DNA of 64,000 nucleotides from Amycolatopsis sp. NBC_01488 (GTDB lineage: Bacteria; Actinomycetota; Actinomycetes; Mycobacteriales; Pseudonocardiaceae): positions 3,538,001 to 3,602,000 of the forward strand of contig NZ_CP109434.1 in the NCBI RefSeq assembly GCF_036227105.1, in the 5' to 3' direction. Shown one piece after another: positions 45,001 through 52,902 of the stretch. Numbering within the stretch: the stretch's first letter is position 1; each line of letters begins with the position of its first letter. The notes under the pieces are model-generated. The model saw only the letters and a program-made list of their open reading frames with translations, did not search any database and was not told the origin of the DNA. Both the position numbers and the translations under genes were made by a program.

Positions 45001-47770
45001 GCCGCTTAGTGCGTACCCGCTCGGCTTCGCCTTCGACCGGATCGCCCGGGAGGCGCACGACCTCGGGCTCGGCGTGACCAATTCCGAAGCCGCCTACCTG
45101 CGCCACCGCGACTACTACCTGCAGTCCGCCCAGGGCGTGCGCGCGGCGCTGGCCGACGTCCGCCCGGTCGCCGAGTGCGACAACCCGGAGGTCCTGCTCA
45201 GCGAGTGGACCGACGGCGACGTCCGCTACCTGTGGGTGGTCAACAACACCCTGTTCGACTGGGAGCCGGGCGTCATGTGGCGGGTGAGCACGGTACCCGC
45301 CCACCGGATGCCGCTGCTGGCGAACCTGCGTGTCGACGTGCCGCCGGAGTACCGGATCGTGGACCTGCTGACCGGCGAGACGGTCGGTGACGCCGACGGT
45401 GCCTTCAGCGCCGACCTGCGCACCGTCCCGGGCCGGATGTACGCCGTGGCGCCGCCCGCGTTCACCAGCCCGGTCGAGCCCGCGCCGGACCTGTTCGGGC
45501 CGCACGTGCGTGACCTCGCCGTCGCCGCGGACGGCTCGACCGCGGCGCTGACCTGTTTCAACTGGGACCACAACGTCTACGGCCTCGATCTGGAGACCGG
45601 TGCGACGTCGTGGCGGCGGAAACTCGGGCACTTCTTCGCGTTCGCGCCGTCGGCGCACGACGGCGGGTTCGCCGCGATGGGCTACGACCTTGACACCGCC
45701 GAGGGTTACCACCTCTACTCACTCGGCCTCGACGGCGTCGCGCAGCGCCGGTTCGCGCTGTTCGGCCTGCCGAAGAAGGCGACCGACCGGGCGTTCGCGG
45801 AGTGGCAGTACGACGCCGGGCTGGCCGCCTTCGCCACCGCACCGGACGGCAGCTGGATCGCGACCTCCGGCGATCTCGGCCTGGCCGTGTGGAACCGCGC
45901 GGACGGCTCCGAGCGGTGGGTACGGGAGTGGTGGCAGACCGAACGCACGCCGAAGCGGCTGCTGGCGGTGGACGACGACACGCTCGTCACGCTGGCGGAC
46001 AACACCGTCACCGCGCTGGCCGCCAAGGACGGGAGTCCCCTGTGGACGGTGCAGGCGCCGGTGCCCGGCACGTTCACCGGTGGCACGGTCAGCGCCGACG
46101 GGCGCACGGTCGTGGCCTGGACGAACGGCGAAGGCGGCCGCGTCCTCGTGCTCCGGGACGGCAAGCTCGTCAGCGCGATTCCCACGTCGGCGAGCGAGGT
46201 TTCGGTGTCCGGCGACGGCTCGTTGCTGGTACTGGCCCGCGCCCGCCAGCTCGCCGCCTACGACGCCGCGGGCCGCCTGCTGTGGACCTACACCGGCGAC
46301 GACTTCCTGCGCCGGCCCCGGATTTCACCCGACGGGCAGCGGATCGCGGTCGGCAGCGAACTGGGCAGCCTGGTCGTGCTGAGCACCACCGGCCAGATAC
46401 TGGCCGAGACCGACCTGCGGGCACTGCCGGTACCGGCCTGGCTGCCCGGCGGCGACCTGCTCGCCGCCACCTGGATGGGCACCGTCATCCGCTTCGACAC
46501 CCAACTGCGACCGAAATGGCGGACACTGCTGGCACCGGTGGAGAACGATGCGCGGGCCGCGTTGCGGCGCACCGACCGCACGCCGACGGTCCGACGCAGC
46601 GGCTGGGGCACCACCGCCCGGCCGCACCTGCCGCTGACACCCAACCTGCTCGCGGACACCAAAGCCCTGCTCGCACCGCACACGGTGTACGGCCACGCGC
46701 TCACCGACTACGTGCAGCCGGTGTGGAACCTCGACCCGGACCACCCGCCGATCGACTCGATCGAGTGGCTGAGCAACGACTGGTACGACGGCCGCTACGC
46801 GCCGCCCGGCCGGCCGTGGCTGCGCACCGACGACGTCAACGCGATCGGCTCCCACACCGCCGATCGGATGGTGATCGAGATCGACACCTACCGCACCCTG
46901 CTGGAGGTCACCGGCATCACGGTCGTCGAGGATCCGGACCATCCCGAGAGCTGGCTGCGCGACGTGCTCCTGCAGTGGTTCGACATCCGCGCGGGCGTCT
47001 GGCGCGACGGCCCGATGCTGCTGGCCGACATCCACCCGGACCCCACGACCACGCCGCCGGTCGTGCACAGCCACACCTTCGACCCGATCCGCGCCGCGAG
47101 GTTCCGGCTCGCGAGCACCGGCGGGATCTGGCCCAGCGGCAACCTGCGGCTGAGCGAGCTCGTGTTCCACGGGAAGACGGCCGGCGGTTCGCACCGCGAC
47201 GTCGTTCTCGGGAATCCGGTGGCGGTGCTGTTCGACGAGCAGCCGCTCCCCGCGGAGTTCACCGGCGGCCTCACGCTGCGGCCCGACGGCGGAGTCGGCG
47301 GCGGGCAGTGTTTGGAGCTGCCCGCACCGGGGGAGGCCGCACCCACCATCTGGCACCGCCAGTTCTGGGACAACCTGCGTGACTGGAACTTCACGATCAG
47401 CGAGAACCCGGGGCGCGGCGAGTACCGCTACCTCCGCTTCTACTGGAAGCAGCACCCCGTCGCGCCTGGCGTGAAGACCGGGGTGTCGCTGCGGATCGGC
47501 CCCGGCACCTCGAACCCGTCCCTGGTCGTGACCGCGGGCACTGACCCGTGGCCGGACTGGTACCGGACCGCGGGAACTCCGGCGCTGGAGCCGCTGCCGG
47601 GGACGGACTGGACGCCGGTCCTGGTCGACCTGTGGACGCAGATCGGGGACGAGGTGCCGCTGTCCACGATCCGCTTCGGCGCAGTGGGCGGCGGCATGCT
47701 GGTGGACCGGATCCTGCTCGGCCGCACGCTCGACGACCTGAAGGCCTACGAAGCAGCCTCACATCCATGA
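42041..47770 (+). CDS. Very large beta-propeller / hydrolase-like multidomain protein, function unknown
   Basis: The 1909-residue protein has four visible parts. Residues 1-290 look like beta-propeller blades (NAQLAVGLDGNVYLAS). Residues 300-490 are Ig-like strands (QLDLTVAVTGATG). Residues 490-1110 look like a hydrolase: YALIRHGDYEDSF, GFRGWTWAANWWV, a DGVGISAFEDLHQWG segment, then a Rossmann-like QYDAVLLARQQVMPEDELV region resembling the trimerisation domain of beta-galactosidases. Residues 1150-1500 are PQQ-type propeller repeats (YGLDLETGATSWRRKLG), followed by discoidin-like and lectin-like domains to the end. No signal peptide or membrane helix is seen with either GTG 42041 or the upstream starts (41888, 41921). 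It sits alone between a secreted hydrolase and a strong hairpin. Action on polysaccharide is inferred. Confidence 0.7.
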   Translation: MDNVSRTTVVSHYSPHFDLPNAQLAVGLDGNVYLASHMPGTGHALRLKPDGTLLGAGPVGPGTTAIAVNAGGVIATTQSFLLRRADVQGPDFGLLARLELFAAGDSLRTPCTVEAGNLSGAFYALDQRVPAVVRFDDAGQVERIPLTGLTPPPLTSDNSDVVALRVSESAGRFCLAWPDGTLRVTDLTGNPLWQATLTPDGQRRTAFDMAADGTVYVFAAGQTGTATKITVLNPDGTTGTDIPVPSSPFSMESLRILDAKTFLFKRVDPLTLFETYPRTGGTATGIAADVSQVSLTFPAGPWQPGAQLDLTVAVTGATGRPAPRLRCWLRPVGVPEFAELPATPGAGDALGIQVPADARGYYQLRVSPDVAGRYSEYAVDGLVEIRPQNLGSLAIFTPLNRFSYGQGEPVAVTVVPGTAPAPPASVHLEVRKDGVLVTAQDVPLAMNATAQRVQGQATFDSTPWQPGRYVLDATVPGFAVAPQYLEIGSAQRPGYALIRHGDYEDSFPHDPLLGPPYSPNLRNGPDIAAAHVDRMRRIGFTRFVDRLGGFTPTADQTVPVASALLDFGVQAGQDPAAFSADKLELEDFRYRSIAGYGAYGLEEQPILLTMDALVPLGQNDSSDHRTPDQANRAITLLSTWLKDYRGFRGWTWAANWWVAKQGTQAALPSEAAAYAAALKSVRDTGTWAAGGVLETVSDRVFALKPDVAAQFRQTLAAVDKTRVTAMPAPARALQTSPPRLFANVDEVDLHLQWEQLAPPMTAAFQVDYYRRPGKPVWGHPEGIANDDGTGGVILPLLLQLAMRGADGVGISAFEDLHQWGEPQEPRSGGDGPDPADPRSGGAGKISVLRAVFALLNRFGPLTAAARNANRVAIVVSTRMLRIEAGSGLVNGDADFYGYYTGTIGSRYFDALLEAYNACLMAHRPASFVFTEEVGADVLRQYDAVLLARQQVMPEDELVHALHDSTVQVYFDDACHPAVIERLSPAGAPLSAYPLGFAFDRIAREAHDLGLGVTNSEAAYLRHRDYYLQSAQGVRAALADVRPVAECDNPEVLLSEWTDGDVRYLWVVNNTLFDWEPGVMWRVSTVPAHRMPLLANLRVDVPPEYRIVDLLTGETVGDADGAFSADLRTVPGRMYAVAPPAFTSPVEPAPDLFGPHVRDLAVAADGSTAALTCFNWDHNVYGLDLETGATSWRRKLGHFFAFAPSAHDGGFAAMGYDLDTAEGYHLYSLGLDGVAQRRFALFGLPKKATDRAFAEWQYDAGLAAFATAPDGSWIATSGDLGLAVWNRADGSERWVREWWQTERTPKRLLAVDDDTLVTLADNTVTALAAKDGSPLWTVQAPVPGTFTGGTVSADGRTVVAWTNGEGGRVLVLRDGKLVSAIPTSASEVSVSGDGSLLVLARARQLAAYDAAGRLLWTYTGDDFLRRPRISPDGQRIAVGSELGSLVVLSTTGQILAETDLRALPVPAWLPGGDLLAATWMGTVIRFDTQLRPKWRTLLAPVENDARAALRRTDRTPTVRRSGWGTTARPHLPLTPNLLADTKALLAPHTVYGHALTDYVQPVWNLDPDHPPIDSIEWLSNDWYDGRYAPPGRPWLRTDDVNAIGSHTADRMVIEIDTYRTLLEVTGITVVEDPDHPESWLRDVLLQWFDIRAGVWRDGPMLLADIHPDPTTTPPVVHSHTFDPIRAARFRLASTGGIWPSGNLRLSELVFHGKTAGGSHRDVVLGNPVAVLFDEQPLPAEFTGGLTLRPDGGVGGGQCLELPAPGEAAPTIWHRQFWDNLRDWNFTISENPGRGEYRYLRFYWKQHPVAPGVKTGVSLRIGPGTSNPSLVVTAGTDPWPDWYRTAGTPALEPLPGTDWTPVLVDLWTQIGDEVPLSTIRFGAVGGGMLVDRILLGRTLDDLKAYEAASHP

Positions 47771-47791
47771 CATCTCCCTGAGGTGCCCGTG

Positions 47792-47824
47792 CCGGAGGTC
47801 GCCGCGGACCGCGGTGACCTCCGG
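47792..47824 (+). terminator. 15-bp stem hairpin after the large beta-propeller gene
   Basis: CCGGAGGTCGCCGCG can pair with CGCGGTGACCTCCGG-type sequence through 15 bp (one G-T pair) around a 3-nt loop. It begins 22 bp after the stop codon. Confidence 0.75.
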
Positions 47825-47875
47825 TCTGCTGCCCGGAAGCGGCTCGGTTCCGAGGAAACACGAGGGTGTTAGCTG

Positions 47876-48373
47876 GTGACCATGGCTGGTGAGCTATGGA
47901 CGTCGATCGCTTCGATGATCGGGGTGGTCGTCGGCGGTGGGTTGACCTTTGCGACGCAGCGAACGACCCAGCGGGCGGTCGAACGCGTCGAGGAACGGAA
48001 GCAGCGTGCGGCGCTGCAGGAAGCCCGGCGGACCGAGCAGATCCGCGCGTTGCTGGAGTTCATCAGGTTCGCACATGAAGCCGAGGGGGTCGCTCACGCC
48101 CGTCCGCCCAGCTGGGACGTCGGCGACGACTGGTATCGAACGGCGAGACCGGCGATGGACGGGCTCCGTGTGGCCGAGAAGAGCGTCGAACTGCTCTGTA
48201 CTGCCTCGCTGCGGGCACCGACGGCACGCTATGGGCGCGCGCTGAATCAGGCCGTCTGGCAGGAACGCGCCGACATGCCGATCGGCGAACAACTCGAGCC
48301 GTTCAGATCGGCCTTTCTCTCCGCCGCGCGCCTGAGCCTGGGAACCACAGGGCCAGGCGAGTCGGCGAATTGA
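47876..48373 (+). CDS. Small membrane-anchored protein of unknown function
   Basis: The 165-residue protein has one N-terminal hydrophobic helix (LWTSIASMIGVVVGGGLTFATQ) and then a charged coiled-coil stretch (RAVERVEERKQRAALQEARRTEQIRALLEF). A helical C-terminal domain follows. Nothing identifies a family. GTG 47876 follows a GAGGG ribosome-binding site at good spacing; ATG 47882 is the alternative. GC content is a little lower than in surrounding genes. Its stop codon lies inside the loop of a terminator hairpin. Confidence 0.65.
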   Translation: MTMAGELWTSIASMIGVVVGGGLTFATQRTTQRAVERVEERKQRAALQEARRTEQIRALLEFIRFAHEAEGVAHARPPSWDVGDDWYRTARPAMDGLRVAEKSVELLCTASLRAPTARYGRALNQAVWQERADMPIGEQLEPFRSAFLSAARLSLGTTGPGESAN

Positions 48374-48392
48374 GTCGCCGACTCGCCTGGCC
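48351..48392 (+). terminator. 18-bp stem hairpin whose loop contains the stop codon
   Basis: Positions 48351-48368 are perfectly complementary to 48375-48392, with loop ATTGAG. The TGA of the preceding gene is at 48371-48373, within the loop. Confidence 0.75.
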
Positions 48393-48709
48393 GGCCGTCG
48401 GCGACATCGGCGAGTGCCAGACGGTTGAGGACAGACGCGCTGCGCGGAGAACGTTCTTCCATGATGGTCTGCCTGGGATCCCGTCGGGGCACCACGCAGA
48501 CCATCACCCGCGCCAAGCCGTCACTTGACCGATTCATCCTCTACGTCGGAATCGGCTCCGGCCTGCGCATCCCGCCCGGTTTCGACCACGTTCGAAAAGG
48601 TTGCCCCGCCCCTCGGCGGCTCTGAGAATTCAGCGCGCCGGATGCTCGGCGATCGTTGTTTCCTGATCCGGTGAGGCGAGCGCCGCCGGGCGAGTTTGGG
48701 GGGATCCGG
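48393..48709. other. Non-coding region before the LamG/RHS genes
   Basis: The 317 bp have no convincing gene. They hold an inverted repeat, GATGGTCTGC (48463-48472) with GCAGACCATC (48496-48505), a TTGACC hexamer near 48533 without a clear -10 partner, and lower GC than the flanks. The promoter of the LamG/RHS genes must lie here. Confidence 0.35.
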
Positions 48710-51700
48710 GTGCCCAGTTCCGTGCGTGGTTTCAAGCTGAGATCGACGCTCATCACCGCTCTCCTCGCCTCCGCGATGGTGGTCGGGGTGCTGGACGCGC
48801 CCGCCGTCGCGGTGGCCGCGCCTGCGCCCGCCGCCACTGTGCCGGATGCCGCTCCGGATGAAGCCACCGCGGTGAAGTTCGCGCAGCAGGGGCACAAGAC
48901 CGTCAAGGTCGACGAGGCCACCAGCGAGGCCGCCGAGACGGTGGCCAACCCGAACGGCACCCTCACCCGGACGCAGCACACCAAGCCCGTGCGCGTCCAC
49001 GGGCCCGGGGGCGCGTGGGTCCCGCCGGATCCGGCGCTGGTGGCGCGGGGGAACGTTCTCGCGCCGAAAGCCGCCGCGAGCGGGATCACCCTGTCGAACG
49101 GCGGTGACCAGCCGCTGCTGAAGCTCGCCGCGAACGGGGTCACCACCGGACTGACCTGGCCGGGCTCGCTGCCCAAGCCCGTCGTCACCGGCAGCACCGC
49201 GACCTACCCCGAGGTGCGGCCCGGCATCGACCTCGAGGTGGAGGTCGACGCCGAGATCGCGCACGAGGTTCTCGTCGTCAAGACGCCCGAAGCGGCCCGG
49301 GACGCGGCCGCGTTCAAGCTCGGCGTTCCGGTCACCGGCGGCAAGCTGAGCATGGACGCCGACGGGACCCTGCACGTGCGGGACGCCAAGGGCGCCGACG
49401 TCTACACCGCACCGCCCGCGACCATGTGGGACTCCTCCGGCTACACGCCCGGCGACCGCGACTTCGTCATAGGCGCCGACCCGGGCGGCCGGACGGCGAA
49501 GGTCGGGGAGCGGCTCGACGGCACCACCCTCACGCTCACGCCCGACGCCGCGCTGCTGCACGACAAGAAGGCCACCTTCCCGCTGTACATCGACCCGCAG
49601 TGGACCCCGCCGAACTGCGTCTGCACGCGGGACCACTACCTCGTGCAGTACGCGTGCGGCCCGGGCAAGACGCCGGGTGACACGAAGTGGGACAGCGACG
49701 ACTTCCTGCGCACCGGGTTCATCGTCGACAACACCTCCTCCTGCTCCGGGCACCAGGTGACGGCCCGTTCGTACGTGCAGCTGAGCATGGCCGGGCTGGC
49801 CGGGAAGCAGATCTACGGTGCCGAGGTGGACCTCGGCGTGGTCAGCGCGATCAGCTGCGGCACCAAGGACGTCCTCCTCATGTCCGGCGCCATCAACGGG
49901 CCGACGTCGTTCGGCAACGGGCCGCCGTCGATCTCCAACATCGCCGAGATCAACCAGTGCGGTGCCGTGGGCTACAACATCACCGGCGTGATCAACGACC
50001 TGGCGCACAACGGCTTCCACCCGACGTTCACCTTCGGCCTGCTCTCGCCCAACGAGAACGACCAGAACACGTGGAAGCGCTTCTCGCGGGACGTCGGTTT
50101 CAGCGTCACCTACAACTCCCTGCCGAACACACCGCAGAACCTCCAGCTGTGGAACGGCACCCACGCCTACCCGTGCGCGCAGGGGCCGAACCGGCCGGCC
50201 GTCGGGCCGTCCAGCACCGGCTACACCATGCGGGCCAACGTGTCCGACCCTGACGGAGGCCAGCTGTACGCGGGGTTCCGGATCTACGACAGCCCGGGCA
50301 CGCCGCCGGTCGTCTGGGACGGCAACGAGACCGGCGTCGACAACGTGCTCAGCGACGGCGATCCCAGTCACCTCAACGCGGTGGTCACCGTGCCGCCGAA
50401 CGAGATGAACCAGGACGGCCACGTCTACTCCTACGACGTCCACGCCTTCGACGGCAAGGAAACGACGTGGGTGCCGCCGTGCGAGATCGAGCTCGACCTG
50501 ACCGCGCCGAACCCGCCGGCCGTGGCGTCGCAGGCCTACCCGCCGGGCCCGGCGTTCGGCGGCGGCCCCGGCCGCTCCGGCGACTTCACGTTCACCGCCG
50601 CCCCGGCCACCACCAAGGTGGACCACTACGTGTGGCGGCTGGACAACACCGCGCTGCCGTCGTGTGACGGCGTCGAGCCGGGCACGGTGAAGCCGGCGGC
50701 GGTGGACGGTCCCGCGACCACCGCGATCGCGCCCGCCACCAAGGGCCCGCACGTGCTGAGCACGTGGAGCTGCAACCGGGCGGGCACGCCGTCCGCGCGG
50801 GCCGACTACCAGTTCAACGTGAAGGACGCGTCGCCACCGGCCGCCGCCTGGCAGCTCGAGGGCGACGGCGTCTCGCAGAACCCGGGCCTGCGCTACGTGG
50901 GCGAGGGGTCCGGCAACTACACCGAGGGCAAGCTCGGCCAGGCCGTGACGCTGACCGGCCAGACCGGCGACCTCTTCGCCACCGAGGGCCGCGTCTTCGA
51001 CACCGGCGCGTCCTACACCGTCTCCGGGTGGGCCAATCTGTCCACATTGGACGGGACAAGTGTCATCGCTTCCCAGGAGGGCAGTCAGAACAGCGCGTTC
51101 GGCCTGCTCGCCGAGGGCGGCCACTGGAAGTTCGCGCTGACCGGCGGGGACGGCGCGAACCCGGCGATCGCCGCGGCGGTGTCCACGAGCGCGGCGGCCA
51201 CCGGCACCTGGACCCACCTGACCGGCGTCTACGACGGCACCGCGAAGACCGCGACGCTGTACGTCAACGGCAAGGCGGAGGCGACCGTCCCGGCGACCGG
51301 CTGGAGCAGCATCGGCCAGTTCGTCCTCGGCGGCGCGAAGAACGCGGGCCAGCGGATCTCGCTGTTCCGCGGCGCGATCGACGAGGTGGCGGTCTACGAC
51401 CACCACGCGCTCACCGCGGCCGAAGTGTCCACTTTGTACGCGAACCAGGGCGTCCCGTCCGGCGCGACCCGCGAGTACAAGCTGGACGGCGACCCCACTG
51501 ACGCGACCGGCAACGACAGCAAGCTGCTGCTCCCGCAGACGGGCGTGTCCTTCGGTCCCGGGTACAGCGACTCGGCCGGCCAGTCGGCCACCGACTCCTC
51601 CACCGGCCACGGTGAAGGCCACGGCCTGGTGTTCACCGGTTCCGGCATGGCCGAGACGACGAACCCGGTCATCGACACCACGCAGAGCTTCACCGTGTCG

Positions 51701-52873
51701 GCGTGGGCGAAGCTCTCCGACAAGAAGGCCTACTACGCGGTTGCCGGGCAGTCCGGGATCAACGAGACGGCGTTCCAGCTGCGGTACTCGCCGGACGTCG
51801 ACCGCTGGATCATGGGCCTGTCCGCCGCCGACCACGGCGACGACGGCTACACCTGGGCCATCGGGAAGACCGTGCCGACGGCCGGGATCTGGACGCACCT
51901 CACCGGGGTCTACGACCGGGCGTCGGGACAGATCTCGCTGTACGTCAACGGTGTCCTCGACGGTCAGGTGGCCGTCACGGCGGACAAGACGTGGAACGCG
52001 CCGGGCGGATTCAGCGTCGGCGGGGTCCGGGCGCACGTGCCCAACGCGCCCGAGAACGCGTACTTCTTCAACGGCAGCATCGACCAGGTCCAGGTGTGGT
52101 CGCGGGCGCTGCCGGCGACCGAGGTGAACGGGCTGGCCAACACCGCGGTGCTGCGGGCGAACTACCAGCTCGCCGGGGACACCAAGGACGGCGTCACCGG
52201 CGCCACGGCGACTCCGTCCGGCGGCGTGAGCACGGCCAACGGCGTCGCCCGGTTCGACCACTCCTCGACCGGTCAGATCGAAGGGCCGCGGCCGCAGGAC
52301 TTCCGCGGCGACCGCAGCTTCAGCGTGGAAGCGTGGGTCAAGCACACGTGGACGGCCGACGACGTCGCGGCGGTCAAGGCGGCCGACCCCAAGAACACCA
52401 CCGGCGCCGACCCCTACGCCCGTGCGGCGGTTGGCCTGAACGGCCCGCAGTTCTCGCCGTTCCTGCTCGGGTACCGGGGCGAGGCCGACAGCCAGGGTGA
52501 CTGGCACGGGCAGTGGAGCTGGCTGCTGACCAACTCGTCGAGCAACTCCACCCAGCAGGCGGCCTGGACCGCGTTGACCCCGGGCACGGCCGACGACAAC
52601 ACGTGGACCCACCTGACCGGCACCTACGACGCGACCACCGGGCAGACCTGCCTGTACGCGACCACCGACACGCGCCAGCTGCAGCCCCAGTGCCTCTCCG
52701 GGGCCGTCGGCTGGAACGGCGCCGACGCCCTGGCCGACCTGTTCATCGGCCGCGGCGTCTGGACCGGCGTCCGCAGCGACCCGTGGTACGGCGACCTGCG
52801 CGGCGTCCGCGTCTACAGCGGCGTGCTGGACAAGCAGCAGATCAACGTCGACGCGATCCTCGACCACCCCTGA
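48710..52873 (+). CDS. Secreted LamG-domain exoprotein, partner gene of the RHS toxin
   Basis: The 1387-residue protein has a signal peptide (GFKLRSTLITALLASAMVVGVLDAPAVAVA). A beta-rich N-terminal half contains GIDLEVEVDAEIAHEVLVVK and a DNRLRE-like stretch (RSYVQLSMAGLAGKQIYGAEVDLG). The C-terminal third is three LamG/concanavalin-like domains starting near residues 705, 918 and 1147, each with a GTWTHLTGVYDG-type core. LamG domains bind carbohydrate or surface proteins. In actinomycetes such proteins are commonly encoded directly before RHS proteins. GTG 48710 follows a GGGGGGATC ribosome-binding site; the RHS gene starts 29 bp after its stop. Two palindromic or near-palindromic GTCCA-N3-TGGAC sites lie within. 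Confidence 0.85.
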   Translation: MPSSVRGFKLRSTLITALLASAMVVGVLDAPAVAVAAPAPAATVPDAAPDEATAVKFAQQGHKTVKVDEATSEAAETVANPNGTLTRTQHTKPVRVHGPGGAWVPPDPALVARGNVLAPKAAASGITLSNGGDQPLLKLAANGVTTGLTWPGSLPKPVVTGSTATYPEVRPGIDLEVEVDAEIAHEVLVVKTPEAARDAAAFKLGVPVTGGKLSMDADGTLHVRDAKGADVYTAPPATMWDSSGYTPGDRDFVIGADPGGRTAKVGERLDGTTLTLTPDAALLHDKKATFPLYIDPQWTPPNCVCTRDHYLVQYACGPGKTPGDTKWDSDDFLRTGFIVDNTSSCSGHQVTARSYVQLSMAGLAGKQIYGAEVDLGVVSAISCGTKDVLLMSGAINGPTSFGNGPPSISNIAEINQCGAVGYNITGVINDLAHNGFHPTFTFGLLSPNENDQNTWKRFSRDVGFSVTYNSLPNTPQNLQLWNGTHAYPCAQGPNRPAVGPSSTGYTMRANVSDPDGGQLYAGFRIYDSPGTPPVVWDGNETGVDNVLSDGDPSHLNAVVTVPPNEMNQDGHVYSYDVHAFDGKETTWVPPCEIELDLTAPNPPAVASQAYPPGPAFGGGPGRSGDFTFTAAPATTKVDHYVWRLDNTALPSCDGVEPGTVKPAAVDGPATTAIAPATKGPHVLSTWSCNRAGTPSARADYQFNVKDASPPAAAWQLEGDGVSQNPGLRYVGEGSGNYTEGKLGQAVTLTGQTGDLFATEGRVFDTGASYTVSGWANLSTLDGTSVIASQEGSQNSAFGLLAEGGHWKFALTGGDGANPAIAAAVSTSAAATGTWTHLTGVYDGTAKTATLYVNGKAEATVPATGWSSIGQFVLGGAKNAGQRISLFRGAIDEVAVYDHHALTAAEVSTLYANQGVPSGATREYKLDGDPTDATGNDSKLLLPQTGVSFGPGYSDSAGQSATDSSTGHGEGHGLVFTGSGMAETTNPVIDTTQSFTVSAWAKLSDKKAYYAVAGQSGINETAFQLRYSPDVDRWIMGLSAADHGDDGYTWAIGKTVPTAGIWTHLTGVYDRASGQISLYVNGVLDGQVAVTADKTWNAPGGFSVGGVRAHVPNAPENAYFFNGSIDQVQVWSRALPATEVNGLANTAVLRANYQLAGDTKDGVTGATATPSGGVSTANGVARFDHSSTGQIEGPRPQDFRGDRSFSVEAWVKHTWTADDVAAVKAADPKNTTGADPYARAAVGLNGPQFSPFLLGYRGEADSQGDWHGQWSWLLTNSSSNSTQQAAWTALTPGTADDNTWTHLTGTYDATTGQTCLYATTDTRQLQPQCLSGAVGWNGADALADLFIGRGVWTGVRSDPWYGDLRGVRVYSGVLDKQQINVDAILDHP
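51040..51052. repeat. GTCCA-N3-TGGAC palindrome, copy 4
   Basis: GTCCA-CAT-TGGAC inside the LamG gene, in frame as TCC ACA TTG GAC. A near copy (TCC ACT TTG TAC) lies at about 51428. Confidence 0.7.
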
Positions 52874-52902
52874 GCACCCACCGAATCCCGGGCAGGCCAC
52901 TG

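Noticed and set aside
48425-48625. 66-codon ORF in the gap before the LamG gene
   Set aside because: No ribosome-binding site, poor codon bias, and no recognisable features; it overlaps an inverted repeat that looks regulatory.
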